The position numbers were made by a program, and so were the translations under genes. Below the pieces are notes generated by a model. It was not told the origin of the DNA and did no database searches. It worked only from the letters and a program-made list of their open reading frames with translations. This document shows positions 32,887 through 42,369 of a stretch of DNA of 64,000 nucleotides, piece after piece. The stretch is from contig NZ_JABAII010000001.1 in assembly GCF_012641405.1 (NCBI RefSeq), forward strand, positions 124,001 through 188,000, written 5' to 3'. Source of the stretch: Rhizobium sp. P40RR-XXII. GTDB taxonomy: Bacteria; Pseudomonadota; Alphaproteobacteria; Rhizobiales; Rhizobiaceae. Positions within the stretch are counted from its first letter, which is position 1, and every line of letters starts with the position of its first letter.

Positions 32887-34050
32887 TTGAGCAATTTGGT
32901 TTTCGTGGCCAAGGAAAGCGTGACGGAAGAGACGCGTGTTGCCGCCTCCGTGGAGACGGTGAAGAAGATGAGGGGGCTCGGCTTCGATGTCGTGATCGAA
33001 GCCGGTGCGGGGGCTTCATCGCGTATTCCAGACGCGGAATACGAAGCCGCCGGCACGCGGATCGGCTCCATTAGGGATGCGAAGGCGGCGGATGTCATCC
33101 TCAAAGTCAGGCGCCCGACGACCAAGGAAATCGCCGGCTACAAGAGCGGCGCGATCGTTATTGCCATCATGGATCCCTATGGCAACGAGGCCGCACTTGC
33201 CGAGATGGCGCGAGCGGGGCTTACGAGCTTCGCCATGGAGTTGATGCCGCGCATCACCAGGGCACAGTCGATGGACGTGCTGTCGTCGCAAGCCAATCTC
33301 GCCGGTTATCAAGCCGTCATCGAGGCCGCGGCCGTCTACGATCGGGCGCTTCCGATGATGATGACGGCGGCGGGCACGGTGCCGGCGGCAAAGGTGTTCG
33401 TCATGGGTGCCGGCGTTGCCGGCCTGCAGGCGATCGCCACGGCGCGGCGTTTGGGCGCGCTGGTATCGGCGACCGACGTGCGACCGGCGGCGAAGGAACA
33501 GGTGGCCTCGCTCGGTGCGAAATTCATCGCCGTCGAGGACGAAGAGTTCAAGGCGACGGAGACCGCCGGCGGCTATGCCAAGGAAATGTCCAGGGAATAT
33601 CAGGTCAAACAGGCCGTTCTCGTCGCCGATCATATCGCCAAGCAGGATATCATCATCACGACGGCGCTGATCCCCGGCCGGCCGGCGCCGCGGCTGGTCA
33701 GCCGCGACATGCTGAAGGCCATGCGCCCGGGTGCCGTTGCCGTTGACCTCGCGGTCGAGCGCGGCGGCAATATCGAGGGTGCCGAATACGGCAAGGTCGC
33801 GGAAGTCGAAGGCGTTCGCGTGATCGGCTATCCGAACATGGCCGGCCGGATCGCGGCCAGCGCCTCAGCCCTCTACGCCAAGAACCTCGTCACCTTCCTG
33901 GAAACGATGGTCGACAAGGATAGCAAGAGCCTCGGCCTCAACCGCGTCGACGAACTGATCAAGGCGACGATGCTGACCGATGACGGCGAAGTCGTGCACC
34001 CGAGTTTCGTCGATCCAGACCAGCCGACGGTCAGCAAGGGAGATCTCTGA
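32887..34050 (+). CDS. pntAA: NAD(P) transhydrogenase subunit alpha part 1
   Basis: Soluble NAD(H)-binding domain I of proton-translocating transhydrogenase (387 residues from this start). The complex sits in the inner membrane and uses the proton gradient to move hydride from NADH to NADP+. N-terminal LVFVAKESVTEETRVAAS is typical; the GxGxxG dinucleotide loop is MGAGVAGLQAIATARRLGA (about residue 175); RPAAKEQVASLGAKF and TTALIPGRPAPRLVS are conserved. The start is uncertain: GTG at 32878 or 32881, or TTG at 32887, the last best placed after GGGG at 32875-32878. It heads pntAA-pntAB-pntB. Confidence 0.93.
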   Translation: MSNLVFVAKESVTEETRVAASVETVKKMRGLGFDVVIEAGAGASSRIPDAEYEAAGTRIGSIRDAKAADVILKVRRPTTKEIAGYKSGAIVIAIMDPYGNEAALAEMARAGLTSFAMELMPRITRAQSMDVLSSQANLAGYQAVIEAAAVYDRALPMMMTAAGTVPAAKVFVMGAGVAGLQAIATARRLGALVSATDVRPAAKEQVASLGAKFIAVEDEEFKATETAGGYAKEMSREYQVKQAVLVADHIAKQDIIITTALIPGRPAPRLVSRDMLKAMRPGAVAVDLAVERGGNIEGAEYGKVAEVEGVRVIGYPNMAGRIAASASALYAKNLVTFLETMVDKDSKSLGLNRVDELIKATMLTDDGEVVHPSFVDPDQPTVSKGDL

Positions 34051-34051
34051 T

Positions 34052-34450
34052 ATGGCCAGCCAAGCAATGGACCAGGCACTCCAGCAACTGAACGATGCCG
34101 TTGCCGCCGTCACGGCTGCCGCCGCACAGGCACCGGAGACCGTCAGCGCCGCAGCGGGCGGAGCGATCGATCCCTTCGTCTTCCAGCTTGCCATCTTCGT
34201 GCTGGCGATCTTCGTCGGCTATTACGTCGTCTGGTCGGTAACGCCGGCCCTGCACACGCCGCTGATGGCGGTGACGAACGCCATCTCTTCGGTCATCGTC
34301 GTCGGCGCGTTGTTGGCCGTCGGCATCTCGGCGAGCGGTCTCGCGACGGGCTTCGGCTTCGTGGCGCTGGTGCTGGTCTCGGTCAATATCGTCGGCGGTT
34401 TCCTTGTCACCCAGCGCATGCTGGCGATGTACAAGAAGAAGGACAAGTGA
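34052..34450 (+). CDS. pntAB: NAD(P) transhydrogenase subunit alpha part 2
   Basis: A 132-residue membrane subunit with three hydrophobic helices (about 50-68, 75-97 and 100-125) after a soluble Ala/Gln-rich N-terminus. Together with PntB it forms the proton-conducting domain II of the transhydrogenase. The pattern TPALHTPLMAVTNAISS (about 67-84) is characteristic. The ATG follows AAGGGAG and overlaps no gene, starting one base after the pntAA stop. In E. coli the same region is the C-terminal part of PntA; the split form is usual in alphaproteobacteria. Confidence 0.95.
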   Translation: MASQAMDQALQQLNDAVAAVTAAAAQAPETVSAAAGGAIDPFVFQLAIFVLAIFVGYYVVWSVTPALHTPLMAVTNAISSVIVVGALLAVGISASGLATGFGFVALVLVSVNIVGGFLVTQRMLAMYKKKDK

Positions 34451-34457
34451 GAGCGGC

Positions 34458-35855
34458 ATGCTGAGCAATATGGCGGCTTTCCTCTATCTCGTCTCCGGCG
34501 TGCTGTTCATCCTGGCATTGCGCGGCCTGTCGCATCCGGCGACCAGCCGGCGCGGCAATCTCTACGGCATGGTCGGCATGGGCATTGCCATCGTCACGAC
34601 GCTTGTGCTGGCGACGCCGTCCTTCGGCGGCTTCGTGCTGATTATTCTCGGCCTTGCCATCGGCGGTGGGGCAGGCGCCTATATCGCCCGCGTCATTCCG
34701 ATGACGTCGATGCCGCAGCTGGTGGCCGGTTTCCACTCGCTGGTCGGCCTGGCGGCCGTCCTCGTGGCCGCTTCAGCGCTCTATACGCCATCCTCATTCG
34801 GCATTGGCGAAATCGGCCATATCCACACGGAAGCCCGCATCGAAATGGCGATCGGCGTCGCTATCGGCGCCTTGACCTTCACCGGCTCGATCATCGCCTT
34901 CCTGAAGCTTGACGGGCGCATGTCCGGCAAGCCGATCCTGCTGCCGAACCGCCACATCATCAATACAGCCCTGCTTGTCCTGATCGTGTTCTTCATCATC
35001 AGCCTGGCGGCAAGCGAGAGCCATTTCGCCTTTTGGGCCGTCGTCCTGCTGTCGCTGGCACTCGGCGTGCTGCTGATCGTGCCGATCGGCGGCGCCGACA
35101 TGCCGGTCGTCGTGTCGATGCTGAATTCCTATTCCGGCTGGGCAGCAGCCGGCATCGGCTTCACACTCGGCAATCTCGCGCTCATCGTCACCGGCGCGCT
35201 TGTCGGATCCTCGGGCGCGATCCTGTCCTACATCATGTGCAAGGGCATGAACCGCTCCTTCATCTCGGTCATTCTCGGCGGCTTCGGCGGCGAGACGGCA
35301 TCGGGCGGGGCCGATAATTCCGACAAGACCGTGAAGCTCGGTTCGGCCGAGGATGCCGCCTATCTGATGGCGAACGCCTCCAAGGTCATCATCGTTCCGG
35401 GTTACGGCATGGCAGTCGCCCAGGCGCAGCACGCGCTGCGCGAAATGGCCGACAGGCTGAAGGCGCATGGCGTCGAGGTGAAATATGCCATCCATCCGGT
35501 TGCCGGCCGCATGCCCGGCCATATGAACGTGCTGCTGGCGGAGGCCACCGTCCCCTATGACGAGGTCTTCGAGCTCGAGGATATCAATTCGGAATTCGCC
35601 CAGGCCGATGTCGCCTATGTCATCGGTGCGAACGACGTCACCAATCCGGCTGCGCGCGACGACAAGACCTCACCGATCTACGGCATGCCGATCCTCGACG
35701 TCGACAAGGCCAAGACCTGCCTTTTCGTCAAGCGTTCGCTCGGCTCCGGCTATGCCGGCATCGACAACACGCTGTTCTACAAGGACGGCACGATGATGCT
35801 GCTTGGCGACGCCAAGAAAGTGACCGACGAGATCGTCAAGGCGATGAACGAGTAG
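34458..35855 (+). CDS. pntB: NAD(P) transhydrogenase subunit beta
   Basis: A 465-residue protein with eight or nine membrane segments (about residues 1-260) forming most of the proton channel, and a C-terminal NADP(H)-binding domain III. The NADP site shows VPGYGMAVAQAQHALREM (about 310-330), HPVAGRMPGHMNVLLAEA and GANDVTNPAARDDKTSPIYGMP (quoted in part: GANDVTNPAARDD). The frame runs 18 codons further upstream, but the ATG at 34458 fits the homologous N-terminus (LSNMAAFLYLVSG). It follows pntAB by seven bases, completing the operon. Confidence 0.96.
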   Translation: MLSNMAAFLYLVSGVLFILALRGLSHPATSRRGNLYGMVGMGIAIVTTLVLATPSFGGFVLIILGLAIGGGAGAYIARVIPMTSMPQLVAGFHSLVGLAAVLVAASALYTPSSFGIGEIGHIHTEARIEMAIGVAIGALTFTGSIIAFLKLDGRMSGKPILLPNRHIINTALLVLIVFFIISLAASESHFAFWAVVLLSLALGVLLIVPIGGADMPVVVSMLNSYSGWAAAGIGFTLGNLALIVTGALVGSSGAILSYIMCKGMNRSFISVILGGFGGETASGGADNSDKTVKLGSAEDAAYLMANASKVIIVPGYGMAVAQAQHALREMADRLKAHGVEVKYAIHPVAGRMPGHMNVLLAEATVPYDEVFELEDINSEFAQADVAYVIGANDVTNPAARDDKTSPIYGMPILDVDKAKTCLFVKRSLGSGYAGIDNTLFYKDGTMMLLGDAKKVTDEIVKAMNE

Positions 35856-35997
35856 GTTTTGGAAAACGGTATGTGAAAGATTCTTCGAATCACGCAGCGT
35901 TCCATCTTCTTTCACGTGCCCCAGACAGAAGGCCGTTGCGCGCTTTTCGTGAGATGTCCCAAGCGCAAGAAGCGAAACCGGAAGATCGCGATGTGCT

Positions 35998-37680
35998 TCA
36001 GCTCCGCTCGCGCTCCATCGTGCTGCGCAGGGCAGTCAATTTCCAGACGAGGCCGGTTAAGCGGAAATCGACCTCGACACTGCCGCCGAAGGATGCCGCG
36101 GCATGCGTTTTCGTCACGGTGGTGCCGAAGCCGGTTTCTTTTGGCGGCTTGACCGGGGGGCCATCGCTTTCCGTCCACACGAAGTGGATCATCGGCCCGC
36201 TTTCGCCGGCCTCCGTCGTCCATTCGATGGTGATCCTGCCTTCGGGAGCCGAAAGCGCGCCATATTTCACGGAATTGGTCGCGAGCTCATGTAGAACCAG
36301 GCCGAGATTCTGCACCGCTTCCGGCTTCAGCAGGAAATCGTTGCCGAGGACATCGAGCTGCTGCGGTCCCTGCAGGAAGGTCGCAAGGTGGATGTCGATC
36401 ACGCGGCGCAGCGAAACGCCGGACCATTGTTCGCTGGTCAGGACTTCGATCGAACGTGCCAACCCTTCCAGCCGATCGGCGACGGCGCGCTGGAAGCTGT
36501 CGACGCTGTCCGTCTGCCGCGCAAGCTGCCGGGTCATCGCCTGGGCGAGCGCCAGCAGATTCTTGGTGCGGTGGACGAGTTCGTGCATGACGAAATGCAG
36601 CCGGTCTTCCGTCACGCTGCGGTCGAAGGATGCGTTGGAAAGCGCCACGGCCACCTGGTTCGCCTCGATAACACTGGTATCGATCGGCGAGACAATCTCG
36701 CCCCGCCCCATGCGATCGGCCATGTCGGCAATGCTTTGAATGGTGATGCGCACCTGCCGCGCCAGGGCATAGACGGCAATCAGCGCGATCAGCAGCAGCG
36801 TCACGCCGCCATAGATCAGAAAGCGCCAGGTGCTCATCAGTGATTCCTGCGCCGACGCGATCGGCCCCCAGACGACGGCCTTCCAGGACCAGCCTGAGAT
36901 TTGCGCATAGCCGAGCACCGCGTTCGGCAGGATCTTTTCGTCCTGATAAACGCCGCTGGATGTGATCAGCTTCGGCAGGATGTCCTTTTTGAACGCGTCG
37001 CCTGGCGCGAGGGTCGTGGGGCCGCCGGCTGCAACGACATGGCCGGATTTGTCCAAAACGGCGGCCGACCAGCCGGGCGGTAAGGCCTCCGTGGTCACGA
37101 GCTTGGCGAGTTCGTCCGCATCCTGGGTTACCGCCAAGGCAGCACCGGCGGGGGAATGCTCGAGCGGCAGGGTGACGTTATAGACCCAGCGGCGGGCATT
37201 CGTACCGATGAAGACATCGGACGCCTCGATTCGCCCGGAGGTCAGCGCTGATTGCAGCGCGGCCATGTTGCCGGTCTTGCCGAGCGGCTTGCCGAGCGGC
37301 CAGCGGGTGTTCAACCTTAGCTGGCCATCCTTTTCCATGAGCAGGACAAAGAGGGAATCAGTGCGCAGGACCGTTTCCGTCCGTGCGAAGAAAGTGGCGA
37401 TATCGTTGCGCTCGAGTTCAGGCGACGAGGAGAGCAGCCGCAACGTCGTCGCCATATCCTGCAGCTGGCGGTCGATGACGCGCGCCAAAGCCTGGGCGTC
37501 CTGAACCGTATCGCCTTTCAGCGCATCGCGTTCATTGTTTTCCAGCTGGACGAGAAGGAGAGCGACGAAGGCCAGAATAGGCAAGGCAATCGCCAAGGCT
37601 ATGGCGATCAGATAGGCCCCAATCGACGCTTTCGGGAAATGCGGTTTCCTCATGGGGCGATCAACCGATCGTGCCTCCAT
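35998..37680 (-). CDS. HWE-family sensor histidine kinase
   Basis: A 560-residue membrane kinase. Membrane segments at about 25-47 and 290-312 flank a periplasmic dCache-like sensor. A HAMP-like linker is followed by the phosphoacceptor block MHELVHRTKNLLALAQAM (His near 375) and an ATP-binding domain with VLHELATNSVKYGAL (N-box, about 470) and IHFVWTESDGPPV, which carries the WxE signature of the HWE family, then GFGTTVTKTHAAASFGG. The ATG at 37680 was preferred to the TTG at 37701. No response regulator is adjacent, so it is an orphan; the signal is unknown. It converges with pntB, 142 bases apart. Confidence 0.92.
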   Translation of the reverse strand: MEARSVDRPMRKPHFPKASIGAYLIAIALAIALPILAFVALLLVQLENNERDALKGDTVQDAQALARVIDRQLQDMATTLRLLSSSPELERNDIATFFARTETVLRTDSLFVLLMEKDGQLRLNTRWPLGKPLGKTGNMAALQSALTSGRIEASDVFIGTNARRWVYNVTLPLEHSPAGAALAVTQDADELAKLVTTEALPPGWSAAVLDKSGHVVAAGGPTTLAPGDAFKKDILPKLITSSGVYQDEKILPNAVLGYAQISGWSWKAVVWGPIASAQESLMSTWRFLIYGGVTLLLIALIAVYALARQVRITIQSIADMADRMGRGEIVSPIDTSVIEANQVAVALSNASFDRSVTEDRLHFVMHELVHRTKNLLALAQAMTRQLARQTDSVDSFQRAVADRLEGLARSIEVLTSEQWSGVSLRRVIDIHLATFLQGPQQLDVLGNDFLLKPEAVQNLGLVLHELATNSVKYGALSAPEGRITIEWTTEAGESGPMIHFVWTESDGPPVKPPKETGFGTTVTKTHAAASFGGSVEVDFRLTGLVWKLTALRSTMERERS

Positions 37681-37906
37681 GACGATCCAAAGCGCTGGCA
37701 AACGCGAATAGAATGGTTTTGGTCATCATGCCAAGCGCCCCGTGCCCAGTCTCGAGCTACATGCTCTCGAAGTCTCCATGTTAGGGCTGGGGAAATTGCC
37801 TTGCAACATCTGAAAAGTCATTGTTTCGAAATCATAAGCGATCTCGGGTATTTACGACTATGGTAATGCATCCCCTGAGTTGCGCCGCACCGGCTTTTTG
37901 CTAGGG

Positions 37907-38977
37907 TCAGGCAAAGCGTGAAAGGCGGAAGGGGACAAGCTGATCATCGTCTTTGCCATCGACGATCGCCTCGGCGGCAAGCAGGCCGACCAGCGGCGCC
38001 AGCGTGACGCCCGAATGCAACACCGCGAGATAGAGGCCCGGCGCGCCATCGACGCCGCCCAGAATGGGCAGGCCATCCTTCGGCGTTGGACGATAGCCGA
38101 CGGTGTGGAAATCGAGCTCTAGCGCCTCGGCTCCTTTCAAGGTTGCCTTGACCTTGGCGAAAAGTTCGCGGGCGGCCGCTTGCGGATTATCGCCAGGATC
38201 GGTGCCGCCGAAGTCGCCGCCGGCGATGATTCGTCCTTCCGCCGTCTGGCGCAGATGCAATTCCGGCATCATCACCAGACCGTTCAGCAGCTTTTGGGCA
38301 GGGCGGGAATGAACGATGAGTCCCGGTGGCGTTTCCAGTGGCACGTGGATATCGGCCGATGCCGCAAGTGCTGCCGTGCCTGCGCCGGCGGCAAGAACGA
38401 TATGATCGGCACGCATTGCCCCTTCGCTCGTTTCGACGCCGATGACCCGCCCGCCTTCCTTCAGCAGGCGTCTGGCTTCGACGCCGGACAGCAGGATCGC
38501 GCCATGGCGCGCGGCTTCTTTCAGCAGCAGTTCGGCTGCGGCAACGGGCTCGACGGCGCCTTCCTCGGCGACGTGCAGCGCATAGTCCGGCGGATTGGCG
38601 AGGTTCGGCTCGATCATCGCGCTGGTGGCTCGATTGACCGGCTGTATGCCATAGCCCCAACCGTGATGCTGGGCCGCATAAGCATCCAGTTCCGCCTCCG
38701 GGAGATCCCAGCGCAGGCCGCCGCGCCAGGATAGCGGCAGGCCGGGAAGCTCGGCCGCAAGCCTCGACCATTCGCGCATCGAGCGGTGGCGGAAATGGAA
38801 GTAGAATTCCGTATTGCCCCAGCTCGCATTGATCCAGGCGAAGGAATTCGGTGTCGCCACTCCGCCGGTCTGCTCCGCGGCCACGGTGACGGCCGCACCC
38901 TTGCGCTGGAGATGCCAGGCGATGGAAGCGCCGATGATGCCGGCGCCGATGACGATGATTTTCTGCGGGGAGGGCAT
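37907..38977 (-). CDS. FAD-dependent amine/amino acid oxidoreductase (DAO family)
   Basis: A 356-residue flavoprotein of the D-amino acid oxidase/DadA family. FAD-binding GAGIIGASIAWHLQRKGA is at residues 11-28. The ATPNSFAWINASWGN segment (about 42-56) and the C-terminal VGYRPTPKDGLPILGGV (about 305-321) are typical, as is VLHSGVTLAPLVG. It oxidises an amine or amino acid C-N bond, passing electrons to O2 or a respiratory acceptor. Compared with SoxB in the same window it is a distinct branch. It stands alone between the HWE kinase and the TPR lipoprotein gene. Substrate unknown. Confidence 0.9.
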   Translation of the reverse strand: MPSPQKIIVIGAGIIGASIAWHLQRKGAAVTVAAEQTGGVATPNSFAWINASWGNTEFYFHFRHRSMREWSRLAAELPGLPLSWRGGLRWDLPEAELDAYAAQHHGWGYGIQPVNRATSAMIEPNLANPPDYALHVAEEGAVEPVAAAELLLKEAARHGAILLSGVEARRLLKEGGRVIGVETSEGAMRADHIVLAAGAGTAALAASADIHVPLETPPGLIVHSRPAQKLLNGLVMMPELHLRQTAEGRIIAGGDFGGTDPGDNPQAAARELFAKVKATLKGAEALELDFHTVGYRPTPKDGLPILGGVDGAPGLYLAVLHSGVTLAPLVGLLAAEAIVDGKDDDQLVPFRLSRFA

Positions 38978-39093
38978 GTCGCTGTCTCGTTCGGATAGGA
39001 ATGCTTCGAGACTAAGCGTTCAGTGCTGCAAAGAAAAGCCGCCGGGCGAAGGAGCGCCGGCGGCCGGATGTCTTATCGCGGTGGGATGTCGTA

Positions 39094-39969
39094 TCAGGCG
39101 CCGGCGCCGACACGCGCCAGGCCGTCCCTGGCCGGCTGGTAGTTCGAATCGAGGTTGACCGCATGCTGATAGGAGCGGCGTGCTTTCACCTTGTCGCCGC
39201 GGCGCTCATAGACGAAGGCCTGGTTCGCCCAGGATTCGGCAACCTTGTTATTGAGATCGATGGCATGGTTGAAATCGGCGAAAGCGTTGTCGTCGTCGTT
39301 CTGCGCGAGATAGGAGATACCGCGGCTGTTGTATGGCTCCGGCGAGTTCGGCGACAGCGAGATCGCCTTCGAGAAGTCGTCGATCGCCTTGTCCTGCTGA
39401 TTGCGCTTCTGATAGATCACGCCGCGGCCATTATAAGCGCGTCCATCAGTCGTGCCGAGGCTGATCGCCTTGGAATAGTCATTGAAGGCCTCGTTGTCGC
39501 GGCCGGCCTGGCGGTAGAGATTGCCTCGGCCGATATAGGCGACATCGTAGTTCGAGTTGATCTGCAGCGCGGCACTATAATCTGCAATCGCTTCCGGCAG
39601 CTTGCCCATGTTGCGGTAGATGAGCGCGCGGTTGGCGTATGCCTGGTAGAACTTCGGATTGAGCTGGATCGCCTGGTTGAAATCGGCAAGCGCGCGGCTG
39701 AAATCGCCGCCGCGGCCATAGGCCGTGCCGCGAACATTGTAGCCTTCCGGATCCTGCGGATTGGAATTGATGACCGAAGTCAGCGAAGCGATATTTTCCG
39801 AGGAGCCTTGCGCCTTGTCGATCTGGATCACGTTATCGGTGGAGGCGGTCTGGCAGCCGGAAAGGCTGATCGCGGCGAGCATCGCCAAAGCAGGCAGCAC
39901 CGCAACGCGCTTCGAAACGGGTAAGGAAAGGTTCGAAGTGCGGAACTTTACGAAAGTCGTCATTGCCAT
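39094..39969 (-). CDS. TPR lipoprotein
   Basis: An exported lipoprotein of about 291 residues. The signal has the lipobox LSGC at about residue 40, so Cys would be lipidated, followed by six tetratricopeptide repeats (about 70-285) with the usual A-x-Y-x-R-G pattern (YNVRGTAYGRGGDFSRAL, YANRALIYRNMGKLPEAI, YIGRGNLYRQAGRDNEAF and so on). TPR lipoproteins scaffold protein complexes at the envelope; no partner is shown by context. The start may be ATG 39990, 39969 or 39963; none has a convincing ribosome site. It lies between the oxidase gene and rpsU, both on the same strand. Confidence 0.88.
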   Translation of the reverse strand: MAMTTFVKFRTSNLSLPVSKRVAVLPALAMLAAISLSGCQTASTDNVIQIDKAQGSSENIASLTSVINSNPQDPEGYNVRGTAYGRGGDFSRALADFNQAIQLNPKFYQAYANRALIYRNMGKLPEAIADYSAALQINSNYDVAYIGRGNLYRQAGRDNEAFNDYSKAISLGTTDGRAYNGRGVIYQKRNQQDKAIDDFSKAISLSPNSPEPYNSRGISYLAQNDDDNAFADFNHAIDLNNKVAESWANQAFVYERRGDKVKARRSYQHAVNLDSNYQPARDGLARVGAGA

Positions 39970-40041
39970 TATCGGGTTCGCTTTCCCCATGCGTCATATC
40001 AGGCTATTCTGATTTAATCCGATTTGCTCGGAGAAGAAATC

Positions 40042-40076
40042 AAAAAAAAGGCGGCGGCGAACGACTCGCCCCCGCC
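40042..40076 (-). terminator. Rho-independent terminator of rpsU
   Basis: On the minus strand GGCGGGGGCGA pairs with TCGCCGCCGCC (one mismatch) around a five-base loop, followed by eight T. It starts about 35 bases after the rpsU stop. Confidence 0.9.
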
Positions 40077-40110
40077 ACACATGCATCTGAAAACGTCGAA
40101 AAAACGGCGA

Positions 40111-40323
40111 TTACTTGGCAACAAGGCCTTCGCGCTGAGCGCGCTTGCGAGCAAGCTTGCGAACGCGACGAACAGCTTCGGCCTTTTCGCGAGCACGCTT
40201 CTGCGACGGCTTTTCATAATAGTCGCGCATCTTCATTTCGCGGAAAATACCTTCGCGCTGCATCTTCTTCTTGAGAGCGCGGAGAGCCTGGTCAACATTG
40301 TTATCGCGGACAAGTACCTGCAC
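40111..40323 (-). CDS. rpsU: 30S ribosomal protein S21
   Basis: A 70-residue basic protein of the small ribosomal subunit, involved in initiation near the 3' end of 16S rRNA. The sequence [20 protein letters not shown] followed by [18 protein letters not shown] and a Lys/Arg-rich tail is diagnostic. The start is taken as the GTG at 40323, as alphaproteobacterial S21 begins MQVLVRDN; a GTG nine bases upstream lies too close to the AAAGGAA ribosome site. It is monocistronic, with its own terminator. Confidence 0.94.
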   Translation of the reverse strand: MQVLVRDNNVDQALRALKKKMQREGIFREMKMRDYYEKPSQKRAREKAEAVRRVRKLARKRAQREGLVAK

Positions 40324-40674
40324 GAGAATCACGTTCCTTTGGTTTGGTTGATGCCAGCGGCGACGGCAGCGCCAGGAGGCAAAAATATAACGTTCGCGAA
40401 GCCGCAGCCTTGCGATTGGTTAGGCGAGATAACAGATCGGTTTGTCAAAGTCTAGCCAGATCGTGAGTTTGCAGAGGAAAAAGCGGTTTGTCGAGTACCG
40501 AATTCAGCCGGCAATGCCTGCGGCGCTTCATCGAAGCTGTTTGAATACGGGGCTGGCGGCCCCGGTGCATTTGCGACATTGACATGTTCTATGAGTATTT
40601 CGGATCACACTCATTCGTACGCCGCGGCAATTGCACCATTCGCGCAATTGTCCGAGGCAAAAAGGAATCGTCTT
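40324..40674. other. Gene-free stretch between rpsU and a small secreted protein gene
   Basis: About 350 bases without a credible gene. It must hold the rpsU promoter on one strand and that of the small secreted protein on the other. A TTGACA hexamer occurs at 40579-40584 but without a well-spaced -10 partner, and a small GGGGC/GCCCC hairpin lies near 40550. Nothing else is recognised. Confidence 0.5.
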
Positions 40675-40953
40675 ATGAAGTCACTCGACTTGGTTGCCGT
40701 TGGAAGGTTGCTCGCAGCGCCCATGCTTGCCCTCGTTGTTCTCGCCGCAGCGCTTGCGCCTGCCGCGGCAGGCGAAGTGCGGCTCGGAAAGAACGTCCGC
40801 ATCGGCGGTCACGACTTTTCCAATCAGACCTTCGACAGCAAGCATCGCGCGAAGATCTATCTTTACAATGGGAAGCCGCGCAAAGAGGGATGTGTCTGGC
40901 GTAAGGACGGTCACGGCGGGCGAATGAAAGTCTGCCATCTGCAGCGCAAATAG
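40675..40953 (+). CDS. Small exported basic protein, unknown function
   Basis: A 92-residue protein with a signal peptide (LLAAPMLALVVLAAALAPAAA, quoted in part: MLALVVLAAALAPAAAGE, cleavage near residue 33) and a mature part of about 60 residues rich in Lys, Arg, His and Gly with two Cys (GCVWRKDGHGGRMKVC) that could form a disulfide. The ATG at 40675 has AAGGAA eight bases upstream; a longer frame to 40579 was not accepted. No family is recognised. It stands before the sarcosine oxidase operon but is separated from it by 162 bases. Confidence 0.65.
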   Translation: MKSLDLVAVGRLLAAPMLALVVLAAALAPAAAGEVRLGKNVRIGGHDFSNQTFDSKHRAKIYLYNGKPRKEGCVWRKDGHGGRMKVCHLQRK

Positions 40954-41115
40954 AGCTGCTAAAAGGTCATAAGCAGCTCATCCGGGAGCGCGGCAATTTT
41001 AACCGTGTCGAAAGACGGTCCTGAATGCGTCGCAAAAGAGCCGTTGTGTCGGTTTTTGATTTGCGATTTGTATGACCCATAAAAAGGGCGTCTTGCCTGA
41101 AGGAGTTGAGGGCGA

Positions 41116-42369
41116 ATGCGTAAATACTCGGTTTTTGCCGTGGCAAGGGAAGCGATGCGGGCTCACAAGGGCTGGGAGGCTCAATGGACCTCGCCGGAGC
41201 CGCGCAAGGAGTATGACGTCATCATCGTCGGCGCCGGCGGTCATGGCCTGGGCGCCGCCTACTATCTCGCCAAGGAGCACGGCATCACCAATGTCGCGGT
41301 GATCGAGAAGGGCTGGCTCGGCGGCGGCAATACCGGCCGCAACACGACCATCATCCGCTCGAACTATCTCTATGAAGAGAGCATGCACATCTACGAGCAT
41401 TCGATGAAGCTCTGGGAGGGGCTGTCACAGGATCTCAATTACAATGTCATGTATTCGCCGCGCGGCGTGATGATGCTGTCGCACAATGTGCACGACCAGC
41501 AGTCCTTCAAGCGGCATATTCATGCCAATCGCCTCTATGGCATCGATAATGAATGGCTGACGCCGGAGCAGGCCAAGGCTTACTGTCCGCCGCTCGATAT
41601 TTCGAAGATGGCGCGTTATCCGATCAATGGCGCCGCCCTGCAGCGTCGCGGCGGCACGGCGCGCCACGATGCGGTTGCCTGGGGCTTTGCCCGCGCTGCT
41701 TCCGATCGCGGCGTGCATATCATCCAGAATTGCGAAGTGACCGGCATTCGCCGTGGGCCGGATGGCCGCGTGACCGGCGTCGACACCTCCAAGGGCTTCA
41801 TCGGCGCCAAGAAGGTCGGCGTTTCCGCGGCCGGTCACACCACTGTCGTCATGCAGATGGCGGGCGTGCGCGTGCCGCTGCAATCGAGCCCGCTGCAGGC
41901 GCTCGTCTCCGAGCCGCTGAAGCCGATCTTCCCCTGCGTCGTCATGTCGAACACGGTGCACGCCTATATCTCGCAGTCCGACAAGGGCGAGCTCGTGATC
42001 GGCGCGGGCACGGACCAGTATAATTCCTACAGCCAGACCGGCGGGTTGCAGATCATCACCCATACGCTGGATGCGATCTGCGAGCTCTTCCCGATGTTCC
42101 GTCGCGTGAAGATGATGCGCTCCTGGGGCGGTATCGTCGACAATACGCCGGATCGTTCGGCGATCCAGTCGAAGACGCCAGTGCCAGGGCTCTACGTCAA
42201 CTGCGGCTGGGGTACGGGCGGTTTCAAGGCGACGCCGGGTTCGGCCAATCTCTTTGCCCATCTCATCGCCCGCGATGAGCCGCACAAGTTCAATGCCGGT
42301 CTGACGCTGGATCGCTTCCGCACCGGCCGCCTGATCGACGAGGCGGCAGCGGCCGCCGTGGCGCACTGA
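41116..42369 (+). CDS. soxB: Sarcosine oxidase subunit beta
   Basis: FAD/FMN-carrying beta subunit (417 residues) of heterotetrameric sarcosine oxidase, which oxidises sarcosine to glycine and transfers the one-carbon unit to tetrahydrofolate. The FAD fold is IIVGAGGHGLGAAYYLAKEH (about residues 36-55), with the conserved NTGRNTTIIRSNYL (about 73-86) and the C-terminal NCGWGTGGFKATPGSA (about 362-377). AAGGAG precedes the ATG. It is the first gene of soxB-(DUF2511-like)-soxD-soxA-soxG, with a TGATG junction to the next gene. This operon belongs to glycine betaine/choline catabolism. Confidence 0.96.
   Translation: MRKYSVFAVAREAMRAHKGWEAQWTSPEPRKEYDVIIVGAGGHGLGAAYYLAKEHGITNVAVIEKGWLGGGNTGRNTTIIRSNYLYEESMHIYEHSMKLWEGLSQDLNYNVMYSPRGVMMLSHNVHDQQSFKRHIHANRLYGIDNEWLTPEQAKAYCPPLDISKMARYPINGAALQRRGGTARHDAVAWGFARAASDRGVHIIQNCEVTGIRRGPDGRVTGVDTSKGFIGAKKVGVSAAGHTTVVMQMAGVRVPLQSSPLQALVSEPLKPIFPCVVMSNTVHAYISQSDKGELVIGAGTDQYNSYSQTGGLQIITHTLDAICELFPMFRRVKMMRSWGGIVDNTPDRSAIQSKTPVPGLYVNCGWGTGGFKATPGSANLFAHLIARDEPHKFNAGLTLDRFRTGRLIDEAAAAAVAH

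Noticed and set aside
35873..35915. GTGAAAGA...TCTTTCAC inverted repeat between pntB and the HWE kinase
   Set aside because: Short arms, a long spacer and no U tract, so neither a terminator nor an operator can be claimed.
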